Shown: positions 1-7,236 of the stretch, piece after piece
Position numbering within the stretch: position 1 is the stretch's first letter
Layout: every line of letters starts with the position of its first letter
Assembly: GCF_000429665.1 (NCBI RefSeq)
Contig: NZ_AUCH01000004.1
Coordinates: forward strand, 1-64,000
DNA length: 64,000 bases
Source: Azovibrio restrictus DSM 23866
GTDB taxonomy: Bacteria > Pseudomonadota > Gammaproteobacteria > Burkholderiales > Rhodocyclaceae
Direction of reading: 5' to 3'
Program-made: the position numbers and the translations under genes
The notes under the pieces: generated by a model
The model's input: only the letters and a program-made list of their open reading frames with translations
Told to the model about the DNA's origin: nothing
Databases searched by the model: none

Positions 1-21
1 CTACGGTCATCCGCAGCCACG

Positions 22-243
22 TCAGGAAAAGAAACTGAGTCGTACCGCCTTTGCCATTGCCGGCTGAAAGGAAACCCCATGTTCCTGTTGTTTCCCCTCC
101 CGCGTTTGCTTTGAGACTGATCGCCCATCATGGCTAAACGGATCGCACCGACACGGATTGACGCCGATAACTCTTCCGGCAGCTTGCCTGCCGCTTGTAC
201 CGATTGGCGCACCGTGAGCAGATTCCATGTCGGCACGGGTCAT
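22..243 (-). CDS. possible 73-residue cassette ORF, unknown
   Basis: An ATG-started 73-codon frame follows the degenerate attC at 294-353, in the same direction as the other cassette genes, so it could be the next cassette's gene. I see no Shine-Dalgarno sequence, no recognisable domain and no attC immediately after it. The composition (many Arg, Ser, Gly) is not convincing and a plus-strand frame of similar length (130-351) overlaps it. It may equally be a cassette without a protein gene. Confidence 0.22.
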   Translation of the reverse strand: MTRADMESAHGAPIGTSGRQAAGRVIGVNPCRCDPFSHDGRSVSKQTREGKQQEHGVSFQPAMAKAVRLSFFS

Positions 244-293
244 AGAGAACCCACACCAGATGCCGGATATACGACTGCATGCGCTTTCCAGCT

Positions 294-353
294 GCCAAAC
301 CTATCGTTCAGTTTCCTTGATTTCCGGGGGAGTCCATATACGAAATGTTAGGG
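294..353 (-). other. attC site (degenerate)
   Basis: On the minus strand the site runs from CCCTAAC (complement of 347-353) to GTTTGGC (complement of 294-300). The outer arms pair imperfectly, about 10 of 13 positions by eye. The end core departs from GTTRRRY at one base, so this copy may be poorly recombinogenic. It directly follows the stop codon of the 355-756 gene. Confidence 0.55.
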
Positions 354-354
354 C

Positions 355-756
355 TCATAGGCTCGAAAAGTACCCTTGGTTTCTCACGGCCGCAGACTCT
401 AGGGAAAGCAACAGCGCTGAAGCAGCAGACCGATACGGTACCCAGCAAGGATGACTCATCGCTTCCCGGTTTGCGGACACAGACGTCGCCGGGACAAGCA
501 ACTCCTTCGGGATGTTGGCAAGACTGTCGAGGAACCCACGAACATCATGCCTCTGTTCTTCGCTCAAGTAGCTACATGGCATTGTCACTATTGAGTCTCC
601 ATCGTTCCTTAGGTCCGCCAGGAGTTCCCAGGCGACGTTGTAGTTTCCCCAGGCGTCGCAAAGGGCTATGGGCTCCAATGTCATAACCTGGAGCCACTCC
701 AGAAAGTTGTGAAGGGAGTATTCAAAGGACTCTTCAAGTGAGATGGTGTCCGACAT
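355..756 (-). CDS. cassette-encoded hypothetical protein
   Basis: A 133-residue acidic protein starting at ATG 756 and ending inside the flanking attC region. It is rich in Leu and Ser and has no signal peptide or membrane segment. I do not recognise a family. The middle has a SYLSEEQRHDVRGFL stretch that reads like ordinary soluble helix. It lies alone between two attC sites (294-353 and 770-836), the standard arrangement of an integron cassette, which is the main reason to believe it is a real gene. Cassette proteins of this kind often have no characterised homologue. Codon use and GC differ from the core genes of this window. Confidence 0.6.
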   Translation of the reverse strand: MSDTISLEESFEYSLHNFLEWLQVMTLEPIALCDAWGNYNVAWELLADLRNDGDSIVTMPCSYLSEEQRHDVRGFLDSLANIPKELLVPATSVSANREAMSHPCWVPYRSAASALLLSLESAAVRNQGYFSSL

Positions 757-769
757 TCTCGGATCTGAG

Positions 770-836
770 CCCTAACGTTTGAGTTCAGGGGCGCGCCGCC
801 GATAGGCGAAGCGTCCCATGCAACGAAAGGTTAGGT
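770..836 (-). other. attC site
   Basis: 67-bp imperfect inverted repeat. On the minus strand it begins ACCTAAC (complement of 830-836) and ends GTTAGGG (complement of 770-776). The CGTTAGG end with the preceding CCCCTGAACTCAAA arm is typical of attC sites. It lies 3' of the SIR2-like gene and just upstream of the next cassette gene. Confidence 0.85.
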
Positions 837-853
837 CTCTGTAATGACACGCT

Positions 854-1798
854 CTACAATCGACCAACATAGGAAATTAGATTTTCCTTTGACGGGCTAA
901 CCCACTCATGCTTGGCTGGATGTGCGCTCAGCTTGTCCTCCGGATCGAATAGTGAAACCCTGTCAAATACGCCAGCAGAAAGACCGTGTTTGATTCTCGA
1001 CACAATGTGTTCATCTTCGTCGCGGAACCCAAAGCCGATAATGGCTAGGTCATTCTTAGTCATGGGGCCGCGGTTATCGAAGACAGCTCGGAGGCTATTG
1101 TTGTAGAACCGTAGTGCTTCGTTCGAAGCAATGATGCCCTTCTTGACCTCCTGATCGCCGACTACGAGAACAGGCCACCGGTATGGGGGGGTGTTGTAGT
1201 TGGTCTTTTTGAATGGCTTGTATCTTAGGTCACCATGAAGGTGGAACACTTTGACCTTTGCTGCTGCCTTTTGATCAAGTGCTCCGCTTCCTTTCCAGAA
1301 GTCAGTAACAATGTTTTTGCGCTTGTAACCGCGGCCGTAGATGATGTGGTCAAAGATTCCATCGAAATTGACCGTAAAGTAATTGATGGTGTCGTAGCTT
1401 GACACTAGCCTTTCAATGGCTGGTGAGAAGGCGTCCACGACGTCGAGCATTTGCCCTAGCGAAATCGTAAGTTGGTTTTCGATCTCGTCGAGGGCGCTGA
1501 TGATGGACGCCTGTAGATCAGATTGCCTGAACAGATCAGAAAACGCCTTTTCGTCCATCTTGAAACGCTTCAGGTCTTGCTTCGTTCTCTCGATTGCAAG
1601 GTTCACCGTGAGAAGACCGCCCAGGATGTAGTCGAACGACTCTGGCGTAAACATTGCCTTTAGCTGAGGGTCAATTCTGGAAAAGACGCTAGTGCTGATC
1701 TTCTGGTAAGTAAAGTTCAGCATTTCGTCCGCTTGCGGACATGCGGCGGAGATACCAAGGTTGATACCGGCCCCGCTAAGAATCGTAAGTTGGCGCAT
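854..1798 (-). CDS. SIR2-like domain protein in an integron cassette (possible anti-phage NADase)
   Basis: 314 residues with the three landmarks of the SIR2/sirtuin-like NAD-binding fold: GAGIN at residues 9-13 (GAGxS-type loop), TVNFD at 142-146 (the TxNxD motif) and HLHG at 186-189 with the catalytic-type His188. A further GFGFRDEDEH stretch near residue 257 is like the C-terminal part of SIR2-like families used in bacterial defence. No Zn-ribbon cysteines typical of deacetylase sirtuins are visible, so NAD hydrolysis is more likely than protein deacetylation. The protein is single-domain, with no effector or sensor fusion. It is the only gene in its cassette, between attC sites 770-836 and 1830-1925. 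SIR2-like proteins are recurrent components of anti-phage systems (for example ThsA, DSR1/2, SIR2-HerA); a defence role here is inference. No Shine-Dalgarno is obvious before ATG 1798. Confidence 0.8.
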   Translation of the reverse strand: MRQLTILSGAGINLGISAACPQADEMLNFTYQKISTSVFSRIDPQLKAMFTPESFDYILGGLLTVNLAIERTKQDLKRFKMDEKAFSDLFRQSDLQASIISALDEIENQLTISLGQMLDVVDAFSPAIERLVSSYDTINYFTVNFDGIFDHIIYGRGYKRKNIVTDFWKGSGALDQKAAAKVKVFHLHGDLRYKPFKKTNYNTPPYRWPVLVVGDQEVKKGIIASNEALRFYNNSLRAVFDNRGPMTKNDLAIIGFGFRDEDEHIVSRIKHGLSAGVFDRVSLFDPEDKLSAHPAKHEWVSPSKENLISYVGRL

Positions 1799-1829
1799 GT
1801 GATGAGGAGTAGAGAGGTAGAAGTAAGAG

Positions 1830-1925
1830 ACCTAACGTTTGACTTCAGGGGCCGCCGGAGCCCGAAGGGCGGAGGGAACCGGCAAGCAAAGCTTGCCGGC
1901 GGTCCCCTGGAAGGATGGGTTGGGC
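1830..1925 (-). other. attC site
   Basis: 96-bp site: minus strand GCCCAAC (complement of 1919-1925) to GTTAGGT (complement of 1830-1836), both exact matches to the attC core rules. Its centre carries a longer palindrome (GGCAAGC/GCTTGCC around 1881-1897) acting as the variable terminal structure. It is the cassette end of the DUF4288 gene. Confidence 0.9.
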
Positions 1926-1965
1926 GTCACCGGTCGAGCGCGCTCAAGTGACTCTTTGATATCGG

Positions 1966-2349
1966 TCATGCGCGGACGATCTCCTGAGCGATGGCGTTCA
2001 ATTTGTGTTCGGGCGGAACAATCTTCCGTCGACGCTCCATAGGCATTAGCCGCTCTGTGATGTCGTACCAGACTTCGTTTTCTTCGCATTCAACTCCAAG
2101 GTGAAGAAGATCGAGAACACCGACAAACTGAAAATTGACCTTTCCACCAAGCCCATTCTTGTACGAGTGCTGAGCTTTGCGTCCAACGTCTTTGGCAAGA
2201 GCCAGAGCGTGCCTAGCTGTCTCAGCCTGAACAATCACGATGCGTTCTTCGCACAGCCGTCGCTTGTTTGATGCGCCTTTGGTGACGACGCGATATTGAA
2301 ACAGCAATTTCGCGGCGTACCGTTCAAGGGACTCTTGAGTAGTCGTCAT
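1966..2349 (-). CDS. DUF4288-type cassette protein
   Basis: 127 residues from ATG 2349; an upstream in-frame TTG at 2367 lies inside the attC end and is unlikely. The sequence matches my memory of the DUF4288 family: YAAKLLFQ near the start, CEERIVIV around residues 34-41, FVGVLDLL-LG in the middle and the conserved EVWYDI segment late. These proteins are small, soluble and of unknown function and are often carried on mobile or cassette DNA. It sits alone between attC 1830-1925 and attC 2362-2427. Function cannot be given. Confidence 0.75.
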   Translation of the reverse strand: MTTTQESLERYAAKLLFQYRVVTKGASNKRRLCEERIVIVQAETARHALALAKDVGRKAQHSYKNGLGGKVNFQFVGVLDLLHLGVECEENEVWYDITERLMPMERRRKIVPPEHKLNAIAQEIVRA

Positions 2350-2361
2350 AGCTGTGGTGAC

Positions 2362-2427
2362 GCCCAACGTAGAAGTGAGCGGCCTGCGCGGCTTTTCGCG
2401 CAGGTCCGCTCGACTGCCAGGTTGGGC
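2362..2427 (-). other. attC site
   Basis: 66-bp site with perfect GCCCAAC (complement of 2421-2427) and GTTGGGC (complement of 2362-2368) ends and an almost complete stem with a TGCGCG/CGCGCA-type apex. It is the cleanest attC in the array and the cassette end of the 2443-2922 gene. Confidence 0.92.
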
Positions 2428-2442
2428 GTAACCACGGTTGTG

Positions 2443-2922
2443 TTACGCGAAGTACTTCTTGATGCACTCATACTCTGCGTTGCCTGAAACGATTAGGGAT
2501 TCCTCGAATGATTCTGCGAGTATCTCGTGGAAGACATCATGGTTGGAAACAACAAAATGCCGACCTCTAGGCTTAAGCGGTGAGTTGGCATATGTGTAGG
2601 CGTTGTGAGCTTCAATGGGCCATTTTGAATCGGTCAGTTCGACGAGAAAGCTATCTCCCGGATTGCTTGGGTATATCCCTATCGCAGGACTGCAATCAGT
2701 ACTGGCGCTGCGAACACTTCTTGCACCTTCAAACTTTAGCTTGACGAATGAAGGCGTCGTTTGCTCACCTTCGGCAAGCAGAAAAACTGAACATTCCTGG
2801 CTTGAGTAGATAAGAACAGCGTCTTCGATATGGTCATGCTGATATTGCAGAGCAATTGCGATTCCAGATTTCATCTGTCGTTCCGACCCGTTGTAAAGAT
2901 GAATCCGCTCAACCAGCGGCAC
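2443..2922 (-). CDS. cassette-encoded hypothetical protein
   Basis: 159 residues using GTG 2922 as start, only 15 bp from the GTTGGGC core; ATG 2874 would shorten it by 16 residues, and no convincing Shine-Dalgarno separates the two. The protein is soluble, beta-rich in appearance, with paired motifs such as DAVLIYSSQE and ESLIVSGNAEYECIKKYF. I do not recognise the family. It is the first cassette of the visible array (nearest to where attI should be), followed by attC 2362-2427. Confidence 0.6.
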   Translation of the reverse strand: MPLVERIHLYNGSERQMKSGIAIALQYQHDHIEDAVLIYSSQECSVFLLAEGEQTTPSFVKLKFEGARSVRSASTDCSPAIGIYPSNPGDSFLVELTDSKWPIEAHNAYTYANSPLKPRGRHFVVSNHDVFHEILAESFEESLIVSGNAEYECIKKYFA

Positions 2923-2936
2923 GTTCCACGATTGAC

Positions 2937-2943
2937 GCCCAAC
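2937..2943 (-). other. core recombination site (GTTGGGC), array edge
   Basis: GTTGGGC on the minus strand, identical to the core at 2362-2368. It marks the upstream junction of the first cassette, where an attI site would be expected. No matching RYYYAAC partner at attC distance is seen to the right, so the flank is attI-like or a broken site rather than another full attC. Confidence 0.6.
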
Positions 2944-3378
2944 GTAAAGTAGACGGCATTGTTACCGCATAAACTGGCCGGCTGCCGTATATCCTGGATG
3001 GCGCGGCAGTTACAAAGCCTTGCCGATACAGGCGATAGGAAGACCCCAGGCAATATTTACGAGAATATATGGCAGTCATACGCGGCGCAGTCCAATTGTG
3101 TTGGGATTGTGCCAGCCGAACTCCTGTTTGTCATTCTTTGAGCTTTTATTGCCTACGGCTGCTTTGGAGCAATTTACGCTACGTCCGCTACTGGCCGGGT
3201 GCCGTCCTACGATTCCGCCGAAAGCGGCCATTGACCACCATCAGTTACTGAGCGGCTGGAAACCGGCGCATTTCTGCCCGATCCCGGCGAGAAGCTCAAG
3301 GTCGGCAAAGGCCGACCAGCAGCCCATAAGCCGGGACCTGCTCAATCCGTACCAACCAAGCAGATCACCCCTCCACCC
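2944..3378. other. 435-bp region without a convincing gene
   Basis: No frame here looks like protein. The stretch 3160-3235 contains GCTTTGG ... CGTCCGCTACTGGCCGG ... CCGCCGAAAGCGGCCATT, a pattern I associate with dispersed intergenic relics in proteobacteria. A perfect 7-bp stem (GGTCGGC/GCCGACC, 3300-3317) follows. It has no U-tract, so it is not a clear terminator. The GC rises here from the cassette level to the core level. No integrase gene is present. Confidence 0.5.
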
Positions 3379-4014
3379 TCAAAAATCTCCTCGCCTGCTC
3401 AGGCTTTCTCTTTCCGGAAACGGGTATTCCATGTGGCGGGCGGTCTGGCGGGCGATGGTTTCGCCGTGCAGGTCGGCCACTAGGGTGAGGGCCATGTCCA
3501 TGCCTGCGGCGATGCCGGCGGAGGTGATGATGTGGCCGGCCTTGACCACCCGGGCCTGGCGTTCCACCTGGACCCGGGGGAAACGGCTTTGCAGCAGGTC
3601 CAGGGATTTCCAGTGGGTGGTGGCGGGCAGGCCGTCCAGGAGCCCGGCGCTGGCCAGGATCAGGGCGCCGGTGCATACGGAGGCCAGGATTTCCACCCGG
3701 GGGGCCCGGGTGCGGACGAAGTCCAGCAGGGTTTCGTTGAACATTTCCTGGCGGGTGCCCCAGCCTCCCGGCACCAGCAGGATGTCCAGTTCCGGGCAGT
3801 TCTCGAAGCTGAAATCGGCCAGCACCTTCATGCCGCCCGTGGTGAGCACCGGGGCACCGGATTCGGAGATCAGGGAGACCTGGAAGGGGGAGGGGGCTTC
3901 CTGGTGGCTGCCTTCGACCAGACGGGTGACCGAGAACACTTCGAAGGGGCCGCAGAAGTCCAGGACTTCCACCTGGTCGAAGAGCAGGATGCCCAGTTGT
4001 CTGCGGGCCAGCAT
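3379..4014 (-). CDS. DJ-1/PfpI family protein (GlxA/isonitrile-hydratase-like)
   Basis: 211 residues forming one class-I-amidotransferase-like DJ-1/PfpI domain. The nucleophile elbow is SVCTGALIL with Cys114, preceded by the LVPGGWGT loop at 80-87 and an early acidic residue (Glu16 or Asp19 region). There is no C-terminal AraC DNA-binding domain, so it is an enzyme or chaperone-like member rather than a GlxA regulator. Its ATG shares one base with the stop of the upstream HMA2-like gene, so it is the last gene of the P-type ATPase operon. Its role there is unknown. Isocyanide hydratases and glyoxalase-III-like DJ-1 proteins share this core, and I cannot choose between them. Confidence 0.8.
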   Translation of the reverse strand: MLARRQLGILLFDQVEVLDFCGPFEVFSVTRLVEGSHQEAPSPFQVSLISESGAPVLTTGGMKVLADFSFENCPELDILLVPGGWGTRQEMFNETLLDFVRTRAPRVEILASVCTGALILASAGLLDGLPATTHWKSLDLLQSRFPRVQVERQARVVKAGHIITSAGIAAGMDMALTLVADLHGETIARQTARHMEYPFPERESLSRRGDF

Positions 4015-4442
4015 CAGCGCACCAGATTGCGTCTATGGACGGCCAGGTGGATGGCCAGGCAAGCCACGAAGGCGCCGCCCGTCAGGGCGTGCCAGCGTTT
4101 CTGGCCGACGGCGGCCAGGGCCAGGGAGGCGCCCAGGGTGACCAGCATGCCGCGTTTGGCGTAGCGGTTCAGGCGAACCCGGGTGGAGGGTTTGTAGGCG
4201 GAGCGCGGCCGGGCGAATTCCGCATCTGCCGCCTGGTCCACGGCGGCTTCCATGGTCTCCACTGGGACCCGGGCGGCATCGTATCTGAGCACGATGCTGC
4301 CGGCCCCCAGGTTGCCTTCCACCGCCAGGGCTGCGGGCAGTGCGCCCAGGGAGCTGAGCAGCCGCTCCAGGTGGGCGGGCTGGCGCAGGGCCGGGTCGCG
4401 CAGGCGGATGCGGCCGGGGATGGAGGCGACGATGCGGGTCAT
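4014..4442 (-). CDS. HMA2-like domain protein with C-terminal membrane segment (FezC-like?)
   Basis: 142 residues. The N-terminal ~80 are an HMA2-like metal-binding-fold domain that lacks the CxxC of true HMA domains but starts with SIPGRIRLRD (residues 7-16), a motif shared with two other proteins of this operon. Residues ~95-135 form one or two hydrophobic segments. It begins 4 bp after the P-type ATPase stop, so the two are translationally linked. In described ferrosome (fez) clusters small HMA-like proteins accompany the ATPase; assigning this one as FezC-like is inference. Confidence 0.72.
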   Translation of the reverse strand: MTRIVASIPGRIRLRDPALRQPAHLERLLSSLGALPAALAVEGNLGAGSIVLRYDAARVPVETMEAAVDQAADAEFARPRSAYKPSTRVRLNRYAKRGMLVTLGASLALAAVGQKRWHALTGGAFVACLAIHLAVHRRNLVR

Positions 4443-4446
4443 GGGT

Positions 4447-6513
4447 TCAACCGGTACGCAGGGCGTTGAGCAGGATGGCGATGGTACTGCCGTTGTGGGC
4501 GACGCTGGAAGCCACCGGCGAGAGCTTGCCGAAGGCGGCGGCGGCGAGGATGGCGGTATTGGCGCCGACGGTGAGCTTGAAGTTGCTGTCGATGCGGCCC
4601 ATGGTGGCGAGGGCCATGGCCTTGGCGTCGGCCACCCGCTCGATGCCGTCTTCGAGCAGGGCGATGTCGGAGGTGAGCCGGGCGATGTCGGCGCCCTGCT
4701 GCATGGCGATGCCCACCTGGGCTCCGGCCAGGGCCGGGGCGTCGTTGATGCCGTCGCCGACGAAGGCGATCCGGTCGCCCCGGGCCTTCATCTGCGCCAC
4801 CAGTTCCGCCTTCTGGTGCGGCAGCAGTTCTGCGTGGAATTCGTCCAGGCCCAGCTGCGCCGCCATTTCCGCCGCCCGCTGCCGGTGGTCCCCGGTGAGC
4901 ATCACCAGGCGCCTGACCCCCAGCTGGCGCAGGCGCGCCAGGGTGGCGGCGCTTTCCGGCCGCAGTTCGTCCTTCAGGGCGATGACGCCCAACAGGCGGC
5001 CGCCGAAGCCGATGTAGAGCAGGGTCTTGCCCTGGCGGTAGAGCTGCTCCAGGGCCGGCTGGTGGGCATGGACCGGGATGCCTTCGTCTTCCACCACGAA
5101 GTGGCGGGAGCCGACCACGATGCGCTGGCCGTCGATGACGCTGGCCACCCCGTGGGCGGCGATGAATTCCACTTCCTTGTGGTCGAAGTGCTGCCCCTGG
5201 TGCTTGCGGGCCGCTTCCACCACGGCCAGGGCCAGGGGGTGGAAGTAGTGTTCCTCCACCGAGGCGGCCAGGTTGATCAGGTCCTTGGGGGAGTAGCCGG
5301 GATCGAAGGCGATGGAGTCGGTGACGGCCAGCCGGCCGGTGGTCAGGGTGCCGGTCTTGTCGAACACGAAAGTGTCTGCATCGGCCAGGCGCTCCACCAC
5401 GTCGCCCCCCTTGAACAGGATGCCCTGCTGGCCGGAGCGGTACATGGCGGCCTTGAAGGCCACCGGAGTGGCCAGCTTGAGGGCGCAGGAATAGTCGGCC
5501 TGGAGCACTGCGGCGGCCCGCTGCCAGTCGCCGGTCAGGAGCCAGGTGCCGCCGGCCAGGCCGAGCACCGCCGGCACCAGCCGGTCCGCCAGCCGGGCCG
5601 CGTTCAGCTGCGATGCGCTCTTGGCCGAGAGGGACTGCTCCACGTAGTCGGCAATCCGCGCCGCCGCCGTGTTGCGTCCCACGTGCTCGGCGTAGATGCG
5701 CAGCCGGCCTTCCTCCACCACGGTGCCAGAGAGCATCGTATCGCCCCGCTTGCGGCGCACCGGCTCGCTCTCGCCGGTCATGGCGGCTTCGTTGACCATG
5801 GCTTCGCCGCCGAGCACGGTGCCGTCCACCGGCACGGTCATGCCGGTGGCGACGACGATGGTCATGCCCACGCTCACGCTGGCGCTGTCGAGCTGCCGCT
5901 CCTGGCCGTTTTCCTCCACCCAGACCAGGCCCGTGTCGGGCCGCAGCAATTGCTTCAGCAGGTCGTCGGAGCGGCGGGCGATGGACTGTTCCAGGTATTC
6001 CCCCAGGGCCAGCATGAAGATGGTGGCGTTGGCGGCGGTGAAGTCCCGCCGGGCGGCGGAAATGGCCACGGCCAGGGCTTCCAGCACGTGGGAGGTGATG
6101 CCTTCCTGGCGCAGGTCCTGGACCGCTTCGGCAAACAGGGGCAGGGCGGCGGCCAGGGTGGCCGGCATCTGCAGGGGGGTTGGCAGCAGGGGGCTGCCGG
6201 CCAGCAGGGCGCCGCTGACGGCGATGCCGGCGAGGCCGTCCCGGTGTCCGCCCGTGGGGCGGCGTGGGGCGTGGGCGGCCAGGTCCAGCTGCAGCAGGGC
6301 GCCGGCCAGCTGCTCTGCGTCGGTTTCTGCGGGTTCGAAGTGGATCACCAGGGTCCGTGCCGGCGGGTTGGCCCGGGCGGCCTGCACCCCGGGCAGGTTG
6401 TGCACGGCCCGCACCAGGGCTTCGGCATCCAGCCCGGCCTGGGCCCGGTAGCGGAAGCGGACGCGCCCGGGCAGGTGATGCACGGGCCGGACGGAGAGGA
6501 GGGCGGCGCTCAC
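4447..6513 (-). CDS. P1B-type metal-transporting ATPase with SCA motif (FezB-like)
   Basis: 688 residues. It begins with an HMA2-like domain (HHLPGRVRFRY, residues 12-22), followed by membrane helices from about residue 95. It has an actuator domain with TGESEP, the transport helix motif YSCALKLATP (Ser342-Cys343-Ala344, in place of the usual CPC), the phosphorylation site DKTGTLTTG (Asp385), a TGDHR segment and the hinge GDGINDAP (residues 586-593). All catalytic elements are intact. From memory, SCA defines the P1B-6 subgroup, and the ferrosome protein FezB is a P1B-6 ATPase. The C-terminal helices end with a HNGSTIAILLNALR stretch. The gene sits 2 bp after the upstream small gene and 4 bp before the next, inside an eight-gene run that includes a ferritin-like protein. 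Iron transport into an internal compartment is the most attractive role but is inferred. Confidence 0.85.
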   Translation of the reverse strand: MSAALLSVRPVHHLPGRVRFRYRAQAGLDAEALVRAVHNLPGVQAARANPPARTLVIHFEPAETDAEQLAGALLQLDLAAHAPRRPTGGHRDGLAGIAVSGALLAGSPLLPTPLQMPATLAAALPLFAEAVQDLRQEGITSHVLEALAVAISAARRDFTAANATIFMLALGEYLEQSIARRSDDLLKQLLRPDTGLVWVEENGQERQLDSASVSVGMTIVVATGMTVPVDGTVLGGEAMVNEAAMTGESEPVRRKRGDTMLSGTVVEEGRLRIYAEHVGRNTAAARIADYVEQSLSAKSASQLNAARLADRLVPAVLGLAGGTWLLTGDWQRAAAVLQADYSCALKLATPVAFKAAMYRSGQQGILFKGGDVVERLADADTFVFDKTGTLTTGRLAVTDSIAFDPGYSPKDLINLAASVEEHYFHPLALAVVEAARKHQGQHFDHKEVEFIAAHGVASVIDGQRIVVGSRHFVVEDEGIPVHAHQPALEQLYRQGKTLLYIGFGGRLLGVIALKDELRPESAATLARLRQLGVRRLVMLTGDHRQRAAEMAAQLGLDEFHAELLPHQKAELVAQMKARGDRIAFVGDGINDAPALAGAQVGIAMQQGADIARLTSDIALLEDGIERVADAKAMALATMGRIDSNFKLTVGANTAILAAAAFGKLSPVASSVAHNGSTIAILLNALRTG

Positions 6514-6515
6514 GT

Positions 6516-6923
6516 TCAGCTCCGCTGTTCCGCCTCCACCTCGGCGCGGATGTCGGCCATCTGTTCCTTGATTTCCTCGACCCCGCCCGCCACGGTGGCA
6601 TAGACCTTCATGGCCGCCTTGGCCAGCTTGCCGCGCATCTCCTCGTCGCCGAGCACGTACACCGCCGCCGCGCCGATCAGGGCGCCCAGGATGAACTGCT
6701 CCGTCTGGCGCGAACCCAGCATGCCGTGCAGCAGGCCGCTGGGGTTGGCGGCGGCGGCATCGAACATGCCGTTCAGGGCGGCCGGGTCGAAGGCGCCAGC
6801 GCCCATGTTGGCGCCCATCCCGGCACCCATCCCGGCGCCATACATGCCCTGACCGAAACCGCCTTCGCCCCAGCCTCCCTGGGCCTGGCGTGCGGCGTGT
6901 TTCTTATGCTTCTTCTTGCCCAT
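6516..6923 (-). CDS. small Gly/Met-rich protein with one membrane helix (YtxH-like)
   Basis: 135 residues from ATG 6923, chosen over an in-frame start 18 bp upstream because AAGGAG sits 7 bp before 6923. It opens with a basic GKKKHKKHAA tail and a Gly/Met repeat of the kind GMGAGMGANMGAG. A hydrophobic helix follows (ILGALIGAAAVYVLG, about residues 78-92), and the protein ends in an amphipathic charged helix with Glu-rich repeats. That layout is like YtxH-type or magnetosome-associated small proteins. It overlaps the upstream gene by 20 bp and is 2 bp from the ATPase gene, so it is co-translated with it. No enzymatic function is expected; a membrane-shaping or scaffold role is a guess. Confidence 0.7.
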   Translation of the reverse strand: MGKKKHKKHAARQAQGGWGEGGFGQGMYGAGMGAGMGANMGAGAFDPAALNGMFDAAAANPSGLLHGMLGSRQTEQFILGALIGAAAVYVLGDEEMRGKLAKAAMKVYATVAGGVEEIKEQMADIRAEVEAEQRS

Positions 6924-7236
6924 GTGTTTTCTCCTTGGCAATGGGTTCCTGTAACAGATGTTCGAGGGCCAGCACCGCGCCGGTGCCGAGGGCGGCGCTT
7001 AGCAGGGCCTGGCCGGTGCGGCCCTCCTGCCAGGCCCGGGCGGCGGCGGACCCGGCCGCCAGGGCGCTGCCGCCCTGCAGGGCCAGGCGCAGGGTGCGCC
7101 GGTCCAGGCGGGCCTGGCCGCCCCGCTGCTGGATCGCGCCCAGGGTGCCGGCGGCGACGAAGCCGCGCAGGAAATCGGCTCCGCTCCCCTCGGGGCGCGC
7201 ATGGACCCCGGGAAGGAAGGGCTGGCGCCGCTTCAT
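6904..7236 (-). CDS. small hydrophobic protein of the P-type ATPase operon
   Basis: 110 residues: a basic N-terminus (KRRQPF), then alanine/leucine/glycine-rich segments around residues 20-35 and 48-95 that could form membrane helices or hairpins, and an acidic tail. No family recognised. Its start overlaps the upstream gene by 4 bp (ATGA-type junction) and its end overlaps the next gene, so it is surely part of the operon. Membrane-hairpin proteins of this size accompany FezB in ferrosome clusters, which makes a FezA-like role possible but unproven. Confidence 0.6.
   Translation of the reverse strand: MKRRQPFLPGVHARPEGSGADFLRGFVAAGTLGAIQQRGGQARLDRRTLRLALQGGSALAAGSAAARAWQEGRTGQALLSAALGTGAVLALEHLLQEPIAKEKTHGQEEA

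Larger units (their letters stand above)
294..2943 (-). mobile_element. integron gene-cassette array without integrase (CALIN-like)
   Basis: Four genes on the minus strand are each followed by an inverted-repeat site whose ends match the attC core rules (RYYYAAC at one end, GTTRRRY at the other): 294-353 (degenerate), 770-836, 1830-1925 and 2362-2427. A lone GTTGGGC core at 2937-2943 closes the array on its upstream side. The genes sit one per cassette with short gaps, as in integron cassettes, and the DNA is visibly lower in GC than the rest of the window. No tyrosine-recombinase intI gene lies in the 430 bp to the right, where it would be expected for this cassette orientation. So this is a cluster of attC sites lacking an integrase, or the distal part of a larger integron that has been separated from it. 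The array may continue left of the window. Confidence 0.85.

Noticed and set aside
130..351. plus-strand frame at the left edge
   Set aside because: It crosses the degenerate attC site and reads against the cassette direction; no ribosome-binding site or family.
1830..2427. attC palindromes as CRISPR repeats
   Set aside because: The sites differ in sequence and length, share only core ends, and are separated by genes rather than uniform spacers.
2944..3378. search for an integron integrase
   Set aside because: No frame of intI length or with tyrosine-recombinase motifs (R..H-x-x-R..Y) in this stretch on either strand; the next gene is DJ-1/PfpI.
3020..4141. 373-codon plus-strand frame
   Set aside because: It runs antisense through the DJ-1/PfpI gene and has an Arg/Pro/Ser-rich composition typical of shadow frames in high-GC DNA.
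4252..6603. 783-codon plus-strand frame opposite the P-type ATPase
   Set aside because: Gly/Gln/Val/His-rich antisense reading of the ATPase gene, with no domain; the minus-strand gene has every P-type motif.
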